A stretch of 33,527 bases of DNA from Coprovicinus avistercoris (GTDB taxonomy: Bacteria > Actinomycetota > Coriobacteriia > Coriobacteriales > Atopobiaceae). The stretch is from assembly GCA_018714895.1 (NCBI GenBank), contig DVMQ01000020.1, positions 1 through 33,527 on the forward strand, in the 5' to 3' direction. The position numbers and the translations under genes are program-made. Position 1 is the stretch's first letter. Every line of letters begins with the position of its first letter. A model generated the notes under the pieces. It saw nothing but the letters and a program-made list of their open reading frames with translations. It did no database searches and had not been told where the DNA came from. Shown here in pieces: positions 24,467 through 31,745 of the stretch.

Positions 24467-25390
24467 GTGCTTCCCGCGCTTGGACGAATTCTTCTCATTG
24501 CCAACCCCGTTGCTCACAGTGGTCACGGTTTGGAAGGTGCACAGCAGATGGAAGAGTTGTTACAAAGCGATCTTCCAGATTCACGCTTTACTGTTGTTCT
24601 TACACAAGCACCTGGTGATGCCACAGCTCTCGCAGCAACTGCTACTGAGTTTGATACTGTTCTTGCACTTGGTGGAGATGGTGTTATCCACGAAGTAGTA
24701 AACGGGTTGATGACGCTGCCAGCTGATCTGCGTCCACAGCTGGGCATTATTCCTCTTGGATCAGGAAATGATTACGCTCGTACGCTCGGCATGAGTAAGA
24801 ACAATGTTGAGAAGGCGTTTTACCAACTGAAGAACGGATGCGTTCGCAATGTGGATGTTGGAAAGGTTAACGACAGCTACTTTATGCAAACGCTTTCATT
24901 CGGCCTGGATGCCGCAATAGCTTTGGATACAACTGAGCGGCGCGCCCGCAACTCTTCTCAAAAAGGAGAAGCGCTCTTTTTTACCTCAGGCCTCAAGATT
25001 CTTTCACACGCAGGAAAAAGTCTCACAAGCGTTGCTCGATTTGATGATATGCCGCCACAACGTCTTGAGACGCTCATTTTTACTGTTCAATTAGGGCCAA
25101 CCTATGGCGGCGGCTTTCGCATTTGTCCTGAGGCAGACATAACTGATGGCTACTTCGATGTATGCAGAAATGTAACACGCCCGACACTGCCTCATATCCT
25201 TATGCTTTTCTTGCTTGCGCGCGCAGGACTTCATACACATTCGAAAGTGCTTACTTTTATGCGCATGCGCACGCTCTGTCTCGACTTTGATGAGGTTCCA
25301 CCCTGCCAAGCCGATGGAGAAAAGCTGGTCGACACCCACTTTGAGATCTCACTTATCCCAGACGCTTTACGCGTCATCTCAGCTCGCTAA
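24467..25390 (+). CDS. Diacylglycerol kinase-type lipid kinase (DagK/YegS family)
   Basis: This 307-residue soluble protein has the DAGK catalytic motifs LALGGDGVIHEVVNGLM (about residues 65-82) and LGIIPLGSGNDYARTLG (about 95-111). A C-terminal beta domain follows, with YGGGFRICPEADITDGYFDV and QADGE. Members phosphorylate diacylglycerol or related lipids; DgkB-like recycling of diacylglycerol is a typical Gram-positive role. The GTG start at 24467 has GAGG six bases upstream. It follows the tRNA terminator by 56 bases with no clear promoter. Substrate is not fixed by sequence; the family also includes sphingosine- and glycolipid-type kinases. Confidence 0.9.
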   Translation: MLPALGRILLIANPVAHSGHGLEGAQQMEELLQSDLPDSRFTVVLTQAPGDATALAATATEFDTVLALGGDGVIHEVVNGLMTLPADLRPQLGIIPLGSGNDYARTLGMSKNNVEKAFYQLKNGCVRNVDVGKVNDSYFMQTLSFGLDAAIALDTTERRARNSSQKGEALFFTSGLKILSHAGKSLTSVARFDDMPPQRLETLIFTVQLGPTYGGGFRICPEADITDGYFDVCRNVTRPTLPHILMLFLLARAGLHTHSKVLTFMRMRTLCLDFDEVPPCQADGEKLVDTHFEISLIPDALRVISAR

Positions 25391-25397
25391 ATCGCTA

Positions 25398-25430
25398 CAA
25401 AAAGAGGCGTCGAAAAAATCGGCGCCTCTT
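25398..25430 (-). terminator. Intrinsic terminator of ptsI
   Basis: The 12-pair stem (25402-25413 with 25419-25430, one G-T wobble) encloses a five-base A loop on the plus strand. On the minus strand it is followed by TTTTG. It also lies just after the convergent lipid kinase gene, so it probably serves both, though only the minus strand has a T-run. Confidence 0.8.
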
Positions 25431-25466
25431 AAAAAACTCTTATGAGAAGCAGTAAAGCTTGTAGTC

Positions 25467-27170
25467 TTATCGAGCAGCAGCCTGAAGAGCAGCCTTCACT
25501 TCTGCTGCAGTCTTGAGGCTCATGACCTTCTCGGTAAGAGCGTCTGCCTCTTCCTTGGTCCACTCGGAAATGATACGACGTGTGCGCAGGATAGAAGGTG
25601 CGGACACAGAGAACTCACCCAGACCGAAGGAGATAAGAACCGGAATGAGCAGAGGATCGGCAGCTGCCTCGCCGCACATGCCCACCATAATGCCAGCCTT
25701 ATTGCCCTCAGTAATGATGCGCTTCAGCGAACGCAGGACTGCTGGCTGATATACCTCATAGAGGTAGCCAACGCGATCGTTGCCACGGTCGGCGCACATG
25801 GTGTAACCAATAAGGTCGTTGGTGCCAATGGAGAAGAAGTCGCACTCTGCAGCAAGATCATCTGCAATCAGAGAAGCTGCAGGGGTCTCGATCATCGTAC
25901 CAACTTCAATGTTCTCGTTGTAAGCAACACCGCGAGCATCGAGGTCTGCCTTGCACTCCTCAACAAGCTCCTTAACCTGACGAATCTCGTCAAGGTTGGT
26001 GACCAGAGGAACCATGATCTTAATGTCACCGAAAGCGGAAGCACGAAGCAGTGCGGTCAGCTGTACCTTGTACTGCTCGGGGTTATTCAGGCAGTAGCGC
26101 ACGGCGCGATAACCCATGAAGGGGTTCTCTTCCTTCTGGAGGTTGAGATACGGGATCTCCTTATCGCCGCCCACGTCGAGCGTACGAATGATAACCGGCT
26201 TATCCTTCATGCGAAGAGCAACCTTCTGATAAGCAGAGAACTGCTCATCCTCAGACGGGAGCTCCTTGGCATCCATGAAGAGGAACTCAGAACGGAACAG
26301 GCCTACGCCTTCGCAGTCGTGCTCAGCAGCAACATTGGCATCGTTGGGGTTACCAATGTTTGCAACCAGAAGCACCTGGTCGCCATCGGCGGTAACAGTG
26401 GGCTTGCCACGATAAGCCTCGAGAGCTGCCTTCTCCTCAGCATACTGTCGAGCCTGCGCACGATAGGTCTGAAGTTCGTCATCGGTTGGACGCACAACAA
26501 CTTTACCGTTGGTGCCATCAACAACCACCATATCGCCTGTCTTAACAAGCGTGGTGACATCAGCAACAGACAGAACGGCAGGAATCTCGAGTGCACGAGC
26601 GATAATGGCGGAGTGAGAAGTACGGCCACCTGTCTCAGTAACGATACCGGCAACATTGTCCTTGTCGATATCTGCTGTCATAGACGGTGTCAGCTCGTGT
26701 ACCACAACGATAGAGTTCTCAGGCAGCGTTGAAAGGTCCACAACTTCCTTGCCAAGAAGATCGGCGAGAAGGCCCGTCTTAACATCGGCAACGTCTGCAG
26801 CGCGCTCACGGAAGATCTCATCTTCCATGTTGGCAAACATGGTGTAGTAGGTGTCATAAGCCTCAGAAACGGCTTGCTCAGCGCACATGCCAGCATCAAT
26901 TGAGGAGTTGACCATATCCTTGATGCCATCGTCCTCGGCGAACTCAATATGAGCGGTCATGATCTCTGCGGATTCCTCACCCACAGTTACCTTCATACGC
27001 TCAATCTGAGCATTGGTCTGCTCAACAAACTTCTCAACCGCTGCGGCATAGCGCGCCTTCTCGGCTTCCGCATCTTCCGGTTTGTGAGGAGTAAAGGAGA
27101 GATCAGGCTCTACCGCTACGCGGGCAACACCAATCCCGATGCCATCCGATGCGTTAACTCCTTCTAACAT
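25467..27170 (-). CDS. ptsI: PTS enzyme I (phosphoenolpyruvate-protein phosphotransferase)
   Basis: This 567-residue protein has full EI length. The phosphorylated histidine is His186 in TGGRTSHSAIIARALEIPAV. The C-terminal PEP-binding barrel has GVGLFRSEFLFMD, RTLDVGGDKEIPYL, FFSIGTNDLIGYT and the catalytic-cysteine motif GMCGEAAADP. It passes phosphate from PEP to HPr as the first step of all PTS sugar uptake. The start is ATG at 27170 (MLEGVNASDGIGIG) with GGAGG five bases upstream; an earlier in-frame ATG four codons up overlaps that site. It follows fruK by 140 bases containing several hairpins. No ptsH is adjacent, unlike the common ptsHI pair. Confidence 0.97.
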   Translation of the reverse strand: MLEGVNASDGIGIGVARVAVEPDLSFTPHKPEDAEAEKARYAAAVEKFVEQTNAQIERMKVTVGEESAEIMTAHIEFAEDDGIKDMVNSSIDAGMCAEQAVSEAYDTYYTMFANMEDEIFRERAADVADVKTGLLADLLGKEVVDLSTLPENSIVVVHELTPSMTADIDKDNVAGIVTETGGRTSHSAIIARALEIPAVLSVADVTTLVKTGDMVVVDGTNGKVVVRPTDDELQTYRAQARQYAEEKAALEAYRGKPTVTADGDQVLLVANIGNPNDANVAAEHDCEGVGLFRSEFLFMDAKELPSEDEQFSAYQKVALRMKDKPVIIRTLDVGGDKEIPYLNLQKEENPFMGYRAVRYCLNNPEQYKVQLTALLRASAFGDIKIMVPLVTNLDEIRQVKELVEECKADLDARGVAYNENIEVGTMIETPAASLIADDLAAECDFFSIGTNDLIGYTMCADRGNDRVGYLYEVYQPAVLRSLKRIITEGNKAGIMVGMCGEAAADPLLIPVLISFGLGEFSVSAPSILRTRRIISEWTKEEADALTEKVMSLKTAAEVKAALQAAAR

Positions 27171-27190
27171 GAATCCTCCAATCATGGGGT

Positions 27191-27236
27191 CGCCCCTCCC
27201 GGGGCGGTGGGCCAACCGCAAGGCAACCCGCTGCCT
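27191..27236 (-). promoter_or_regulatory. Cluster of hairpins in the ptsI leader
   Basis: Three short stems are packed together: AGGCA/TGCCT (27221-27236), GCGGT/ACCGC (27204-27219) and CGCCCC-tccc-GGGGCG (27191-27206; loop GGGA on the minus strand). The last two share three bases (27204-27206), so they exclude each other. The last ends about 12 bases before the ptsI ribosome site. This could be an attenuator-like switch, but no T-run follows. I recognise no named riboswitch. Confidence 0.45.
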
Positions 27237-27310
27237 GAACGCACATGCGTTTTGGGTTTATGAAGATATATTAACGTGCCACCACTCGAATAATACGGAA
27301 AGGAACACTA

Positions 27311-28300
27311 TTACTCGGCAGGAGTTTTTTCTATACGGGTCTGCTTAGCGCGCTCGAGGGCTTCTGCAATCTCATCTGCATGCTTATCAAGCACTTTGCC
27401 AAGAGCAAGATAGAGTCTGTCGATCGTCTCACGCTTTGCCAAAGCCTTCGATGCTGCTGTTGCCGAACCGCACGCGGAAGCAAAGTTAAGGGCTGTCTCA
27501 TAATCGTGACCGCTATCCACCATAGCAAGGAAGCCAGCCACCATAGAATCGCCTGCACCCGTTGCATTTACCAAACGGCACGGCGGGCAAAGGGTAATAT
27601 GCTCCTCGCCATTTTCGTCGAGCAAAGCCGAACCATGTTTGCCGCAAGACACGATGACATTAGCTGCCCCGCGCTCGTGAAGAATACGAGCATAGGGTAA
27701 GCACTCTTCAGGTGTCTCCGGATTCTCATTAAAGAGACGACCAACCTCATGGTTGTTTGGCTTAATCAAAAACGGCTTGGCAGGAAGTGCGCGAAGAAGC
27801 AGGGTACCAGGAGCATCTACAACAAAACGAATACCGCGATTAGCAAGGCGGTTCATGATCATGTCGTAGGTGGTATCTGGCAGACTTGCTGGAATGGAAC
27901 CCGTGAGCACAATTGTGTCGCCTTCGCCAATGAAGTTCATGCGCTCAAGCAACTCTTCAAGCTTGCGCTGCGGAATTTTGGGGCCCATGCCATTAACAAT
28001 GGACATAACAATACCGTTAAGCTTGACATTAATGCGCGTATTGCCTTTATCAAGCATGACAAAGTTTGCGCTAACGCCGCGTTCCTGAAGCGTTTTGATG
28101 AGGTACTCACCGGTAAAACCACCGCAGATGCCAAGAGCAGTGTTAGCAACACCGAGCTCGTTCAGGATGCCCGCAATGTTGAGACCATTGCCGCCGACAT
28201 AGATTTCTTCACTTGAAGAACGATTGGTGAAACCCATATCGAGCGTTAGAGGATGCATCACGTAATCGATAGCTGGGTTGAGCGTGACGGTATAAATCAA
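27311..28300 (-). CDS. fruK: 1-phosphofructokinase (PfkB family)
   Basis: This 329-residue PfkB-family sugar kinase begins MIYTVTLNPAIDYVM, the form typical of 1-phosphofructokinase/tagatose-6-phosphate kinases. It ends its core with NATGAGDSMVAGFLAMVDSG, where the Asp of GAGD is the catalytic base. The substrate-site motif is GGNGLNIAGIL rather than the usual GGKGxNVA. It would convert fructose-1-phosphate to fructose-1,6-bisphosphate. I chose TTG at 28300 because GGAGA lies five bases upstream; a longer reading adds 26 unlikely residues. It follows the fructose-type EIIA gene by 113 bases, which supports fructose over tagatose. A LacC-like specificity remains possible. Confidence 0.88.
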   Translation of the reverse strand: MIYTVTLNPAIDYVMHPLTLDMGFTNRSSSEEIYVGGNGLNIAGILNELGVANTALGICGGFTGEYLIKTLQERGVSANFVMLDKGNTRINVKLNGIVMSIVNGMGPKIPQRKLEELLERMNFIGEGDTIVLTGSIPASLPDTTYDMIMNRLANRGIRFVVDAPGTLLLRALPAKPFLIKPNNHEVGRLFNENPETPEECLPYARILHERGAANVIVSCGKHGSALLDENGEEHITLCPPCRLVNATGAGDSMVAGFLAMVDSGHDYETALNFASACGSATAASKALAKRETIDRLYLALGKVLDKHADEIAEALERAKQTRIEKTPAE

Positions 28301-28351
28301 CGCAGTCTCCTTCCAATGCGCTGTGGCGCTTATCCCAGTATGACGCGAACA

Positions 28352-28379
28352 ATCATATATTCCGTCAACGACTCGCAAA
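28352..28379 (-). promoter_or_regulatory. Possible internal promoter before fruK
   Basis: The -10 TATGAT (28352-28357) and -35 TTTGCG (28374-28379) are 16 bases apart on the minus strand, in the 113-base gap between the EIIA and fruK genes. The -35 is weak. Confidence 0.3.
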
Positions 28380-28413
28380 GAACGAGCTATGGGAGAGAAA
28401 AATATGGTAACGC

Positions 28414-28869
28414 CTAGGCGTCCAAACCCGCACTTACAATCTTAGCAACATCGTCGACATCTTGAGCCTCTAACATCTCAGTTCGGAAGCTTTCTCGAAC
28501 AATCATTGTTGCAACCTGAGCCAACAACTGAAGATGCGTTTGTGGATCGCTTGCTGGAGCAAGCAATGCAATAGCAACTCGAATAGGAGCACCATCTTGC
28601 GTGCCTTCCCAATCGAGGTCTGAAGCAAATTTTACGACAATAACGTTGCCAGAAGTAATGTCATCAGACTTGGCATGAGGGATAGCAAAGCCACCGATCA
28701 TGCCAGTAGAACCAGCATTCTCACGCTCTTTAAAAGAGGTTAAAACAGCCTGCTCATCGCTTGCAATTCCTAATTCAACGGCCTTTGAGGCAATAAAGGC
28801 AAGTGCCTCATCGCGTGTGGTAGCAGGACAATCCAAAAAGACGTGGGATCTGTCGATGAAATCGCTCAT
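28414..28869 (-). CDS. fruA: PTS fructose-type EIIA domain protein
   Basis: This single-domain 151-residue EIIA of the fructose/mannitol (PTS_EIIA_2) family has phospho-acceptor His65 in IGGFAIPHAKSDD. The rest also fits the family: VVKFASDLDWEG, IRVAIALLAPASDPQTHLQLLAQVA. It would take phosphate from HPr and pass it to a EIIB domain. No EIIB or EIIC gene is in the window, so either it serves a transporter encoded elsewhere or it has a regulatory role (EIIA-Ntr-like). The 1-phosphofructokinase next to it favours fructose. The symbol is by analogy only. A candidate operator lies 30 bases upstream. Confidence 0.87.
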   Translation of the reverse strand: MSDFIDRSHVFLDCPATTRDEALAFIASKAVELGIASDEQAVLTSFKERENAGSTGMIGGFAIPHAKSDDITSGNVIVVKFASDLDWEGTQDGAPIRVAIALLAPASDPQTHLQLLAQVATMIVRESFRTEMLEAQDVDDVAKIVSAGLDA

Positions 28870-28898
28870 TCTCTTTGCTTCCCTTCTTATTCACTCAC

Positions 28899-28921
28899 TG
28901 TGTATGAGTGCTCTTTACACA
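28899..28921. promoter_or_regulatory. Candidate operator upstream of the EIIA gene
   Basis: The inverted repeat TGTGTA-N11-TACACA spans 23 bases and overlaps a second inverted repeat, CACTCA-N7-TGAGTG (28892-28910). Both lie 30-50 bases upstream of the EIIA start codon. The size fits a dimeric repressor site (FruR/DeoR or LacI type), but no regulator gene is adjacent. The rest of the 230-base region up to the tRNA terminator shows nothing I can name. Confidence 0.4.
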
Positions 28922-29105
28922 GTAGTTTAAATTCGTGCACATAGTAGCATCATCAAGCAAATTACTAATGACAAAGTGAACTTTTATAACGAACAAAGGG
29001 CCGAAGTTCTACCTTAAGGTTCCTAGATAAATGTGACTTCTAAACTTTCAAATTATGGTAACACCCTACAAAGACATCAGATGATTTGTTTTACATTATT
29101 AAATG

Positions 29106-29135
29106 AAAAAACGGATGCCACAAGGCATCCGTTTT
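29106..29135 (-). terminator. Intrinsic terminator after tRNA-Arg
   Basis: The stem ACGGATGCC / GGCATCCGT, extended by A-T pairs, has a four-base loop and T-runs on both strands. It lies nine bases past the CCA end of tRNA-Arg on the minus strand. Confidence 0.88.
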
Positions 29136-29143
29136 GTTAGACC

Positions 29144-29220
29144 TGGTGCGCTCGGAGGGACTCGAACCCTCAACCGGCGGATTAGAAGTCCGATACTCTA
29201 TCCATTTGAGTTACGAGCGC
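29144..29220 (-). tRNA. tRNA-Arg (anticodon UCU)
   Basis: On the minus strand the acceptor GCGCTCG pairs with CGAGCGC and the CCA is encoded. The T-loop is GGTTCGAGTCC and the anticodon loop CTTCTAA, giving UCU. An extended -10, TGT-TAGAAT, lies at 29232-29240, about 12 bases upstream, as a likely promoter. Confidence 0.97.
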
Positions 29221-29231
29221 GCACGGAGAAG

Positions 29232-29240
29232 ATTCTAACA
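29232..29240 (-). promoter_or_regulatory. Extended -10 element of the tRNA-Arg gene
   Basis: TGTTAGAAT on the minus strand matches the TGn-TATAAT extended -10 and stands 11 bases before the tRNA 5' end. The -35 is poor. Confidence 0.5.
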
Positions 29241-29253
29241 CGTAGCTCGCATC

Positions 29254-30225
29254 TTACATAGAAACAGGCAAATGCGAGCAAATGATTGTCATGTCTCCAT
29301 CTAAATCCAAGGGCCCGAAATGCGCGGGGACGATGAAATGATCGCCTTTACGCACAGGATGACCTGCGGCAGAACCCGATCCAGAAATAACACTTACGCA
29401 TTCGAAAGGCCATGGCTCGTTGCGCCTGAGCGCTCCATTCACCACGACCCTATCGACGGCATAGCACTCATTCTCCACGAGATGTGTGACACCATCTTTC
29501 TCTTCCTGTGTCACTTCACCTGAGGATGGAGCCGGTGCATCATAGTCGATAACATCCAGGCTCTTTTCGAGATGAAGCTCTCGTTTAGTACCATCATCTT
29601 GCACACGATCATAATCATAGACACGATACGTAATGTCACTTGATTGCTGAGTTTCCAAAATGAGTGTTCCCGCCTTAATGGCATGCACGGTACCGGGATT
29701 GATTTGGAAAAAGTCACCAGCATGAATGGGAATTTCGTTGAGCAGCTCAGACCAAGCGCCCTTATTTACAGACGCTTCAAACTCTTCACGAGAGCGAGCT
29801 TTTTGTCCAACAACAATGGTTGCCCCCTCTTCAGCAGCAAGAACATACCAGCATTCCGATTTTCCCAGCGATCCGTTCTCATGCTCTTTTGCATAGGCAT
29901 CGTCTGGATGTACTTGAATGGAGAGATCCCCATCTGCATCAATGATCTTTATTAAGAGAGGAAAACGATCCCCGGGGGCACCTTCAAATAACTGTGGCTC
30001 ATGCTCCCAAAGCTCTGAAAGATGTTTGCCTTTATATGCGCCTTCACGCACAACACATTCACCTGCAGGATGTGCAGAAATTGCCCAACACTCACCAACA
30101 GCTCCGTCGGGTATAGCATAGCCAAACTCTTTTTCGAGACGGCGGCCACCCCAGATCTTGTTATGAAACACGGGGTCCAAAAAGATCAAATCGTTTGTAG
30201 GGTTGGAAGCTTGTAGTTCAGTCAT
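29254..30225 (-). CDS. manA: Mannose-6-phosphate isomerase, class I (short Gram-positive type)
   Basis: This 323-residue cupin enzyme interconverts mannose-6-phosphate and fructose-6-phosphate. It begins with DPVFHNKIWGGRRL and GECWAISAHPAGE, typical of the short Bacillus-type ManA. Zinc ligands are visible as His106 (IQVHPDD), Glu124 (GKSECWYVL) and His181 (GTVHAI), with catalytic Arg201 in ITYRVYDYDR. ATG at 30225 lies four bases after the Nudix stop; the GAGGAG ribosome site is inside the end of that gene with an 11-base spacing. A longer in-frame reading would add 12 residues. It is last in the HAD-Nudix-manA cluster. Confidence 0.95.
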   Translation of the reverse strand: MTELQASNPTNDLIFLDPVFHNKIWGGRRLEKEFGYAIPDGAVGECWAISAHPAGECVVREGAYKGKHLSELWEHEPQLFEGAPGDRFPLLIKIIDADGDLSIQVHPDDAYAKEHENGSLGKSECWYVLAAEEGATIVVGQKARSREEFEASVNKGAWSELLNEIPIHAGDFFQINPGTVHAIKAGTLILETQQSSDITYRVYDYDRVQDDGTKRELHLEKSLDVIDYDAPAPSSGEVTQEEKDGVTHLVENECYAVDRVVVNGALRRNEPWPFECVSVISGSGSAAGHPVRKGDHFIVPAHFGPLDLDGDMTIICSHLPVSM

Positions 30226-30229
30226 ACAA

Positions 30230-30850
30230 TCACTTGCTCCTCTCTGCTTCCAATGCGGCACTCAGTATGCCAAGAATTGTTTTCGAGTCCTGTATGACTC
30301 CAGCATGGATAGCTGCAAGGGCATCGGCAATGCTTACCCACACCACATCAACAAATTCCTCATCATCAAGATGGGCTTCACCTTCGACTACATCGTAGGC
30401 ACGAAAAATGCGCGTCAGTTCATCAGAGCAGCCTATAACACCACGCGAAAGTATGACCGGTTCAATACGCCGGGCGATAAGACCGGTTTCCTCGCGTAAT
30501 TCCCGTTGTGCACAAAGGACAGGATCCTCATCGGGGTCTAATTTACCTGCCGGAAGCTCTAAGGTCATGCGACCTACAGCAACGCGCCACTGACGTACGA
30601 GACAAATCTTTTCATTGCGAACTACTACGACACAACATCCGCCACGATGACGCATAACTTCGCGCAAGGCATGTGTTCCATCGGGAAGCTCTACCTCAAT
30701 CTGATCGACACCGAAAATCTTGCCTTGCCACACCCTGGATGATCCGCAGGGCTTCTCAACAAGAGAGGGGTCATCTGTAAGCAGTTTCTCTATACGCTCA
30801 ACAGCAGCTTTATCAGAACTTGCATTATGCATACGCTCTATGAGATTCAT
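30230..30850 (-). CDS. Nudix hydrolase (ADP-ribose pyrophosphatase type)
   Basis: This 206-residue protein contains a complete Nudix box, G102-x5-E108-x7-RELREETG (116-123). It is preceded by VRQWRVAVGRMTLELPAGKLDP, which is typical of the ADP-ribose pyrophosphatase branch (NudF-like). The family cleaves ADP-ribose or other nucleoside diphosphate sugars to release AMP. ATG at 30850 has AGGAG four bases upstream. It starts seven bases after the HAD gene ends and is four bases from manA, so the three form an operon. The N-terminal 45 residues are less typical. Exact substrate is not visible. Confidence 0.93.
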   Translation of the reverse strand: MNLIERMHNASSDKAAVERIEKLLTDDPSLVEKPCGSSRVWQGKIFGVDQIEVELPDGTHALREVMRHRGGCCVVVVRNEKICLVRQWRVAVGRMTLELPAGKLDPDEDPVLCAQRELREETGLIARRIEPVILSRGVIGCSDELTRIFRAYDVVEGEAHLDDEEFVDVVWVSIADALAAIHAGVIQDSKTILGILSAALEAERSK

Positions 30851-30857
30851 TTCGCTC

Positions 30858-31649
30858 CTAAAGCTGCGCAAGAACGCTCATAACGCCATATTCTTCATTT
30901 GAAGGACATTCGCGATTGGCAACAGCTTTTACCTCAGGGATGGCATTTGCCATAGCAACACCACAGCCAGCCGCCTCAATCATCTCAATATCGTTCATAT
31001 GATCGCCAAAGGCCATGGTCTCTTCCATAGGAATGCCCAGCTCTTTCGCCAACATAGCAAGACCCGTTGCCTTGCTTGCCCCATCAAGAGCAAAGTCGCA
31101 GGTATGAGCCGCTGTTAAGACTGGGCGAACACGCGGAGAAATATGTGCTACTTGCTCGGTGCTCTCCCATGGAGCAGGGTTCACGCAAGTGACCTTAACG
31201 ATTGGAGCATCTCCCCAGGTATGAGTATGCTTTGTCGGCATGTCCATACGCTCCCAGCTGGAGTAATACGTGCGCAGAAGTGCATCCTGTTCTGCCGTAC
31301 CCTCATATCCCATCACAAAATTCGTTTCTGGAGAGGTAAAGTCAACCATTACATCGGGGATTGCACTACAAGCATCAAGGATTGCAAAGAGAATCTCGTC
31401 GTCAAACGTTGTCCTGTGCAACATGCGATCGCCCAAGTACACCTCATGAGCATTACATCCGATAAAGCCAAGACTATCGGCAACAGGTGCAAACAGCTCA
31501 CGAAGCTCGCTTACAAAGCGCCCCGATGCGGGAGCACAGACAATACCTTTCTCGGTGAGCCTACGAGCTTCATAAAAGAAGCCAGGCGGCAGCTGCTTAT
31601 CGTTGGTAAAGAGTGTATTGTCGAGGTCGAAGGCAACAAGCTTGTACAC
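30858..31649 (-). CDS. HAD-superfamily Cof-type sugar/flavin phosphatase
   Basis: This 263-residue HAD-IIB (Cof) hydrolase has motif I AFDLDNTLF (Asp8 nucleophile, Asp10), motif II ASGR (about 41-44), the conserved lysine Lys193 and motif IV GDHMNDIEMI (Asp216, Asp220). A large C2 cap lies between motifs II and III. Such enzymes dephosphorylate sugar phosphates, FMN or PLP. GTG at 31649 has AAGGAGG six bases upstream. It is first in the HAD-Nudix-manA cluster, which suggests a sugar-phosphate housekeeping role, but that is inference. Confidence 0.93.
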   Translation of the reverse strand: MYKLVAFDLDNTLFTNDKQLPPGFFYEARRLTEKGIVCAPASGRFVSELRELFAPVADSLGFIGCNAHEVYLGDRMLHRTTFDDEILFAILDACSAIPDVMVDFTSPETNFVMGYEGTAEQDALLRTYYSSWERMDMPTKHTHTWGDAPIVKVTCVNPAPWESTEQVAHISPRVRPVLTAAHTCDFALDGASKATGLAMLAKELGIPMEETMAFGDHMNDIEMIEAAGCGVAMANAIPEVKAVANRECPSNEEYGVMSVLAQL

Positions 31650-31745
31650 AGAACGCCTCCTTGTCGTAGTAAAAACTAAACTTCAATCCTGTGATAAGAG
31701 TAGCCGTTCAAATACTACTTGGAAGACTGCCTATTGATTTTTTAA

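Noticed and set aside
27184..27260. ptsI leader considered as a ZTP (pfl) riboswitch because of GGGT, ACCGCCCC and GGG stretches
   Set aside because: The conserved CCGCCTGGGC core and the pseudoknot order do not match, and ptsI is not a ZTP-controlled gene as far as I know.
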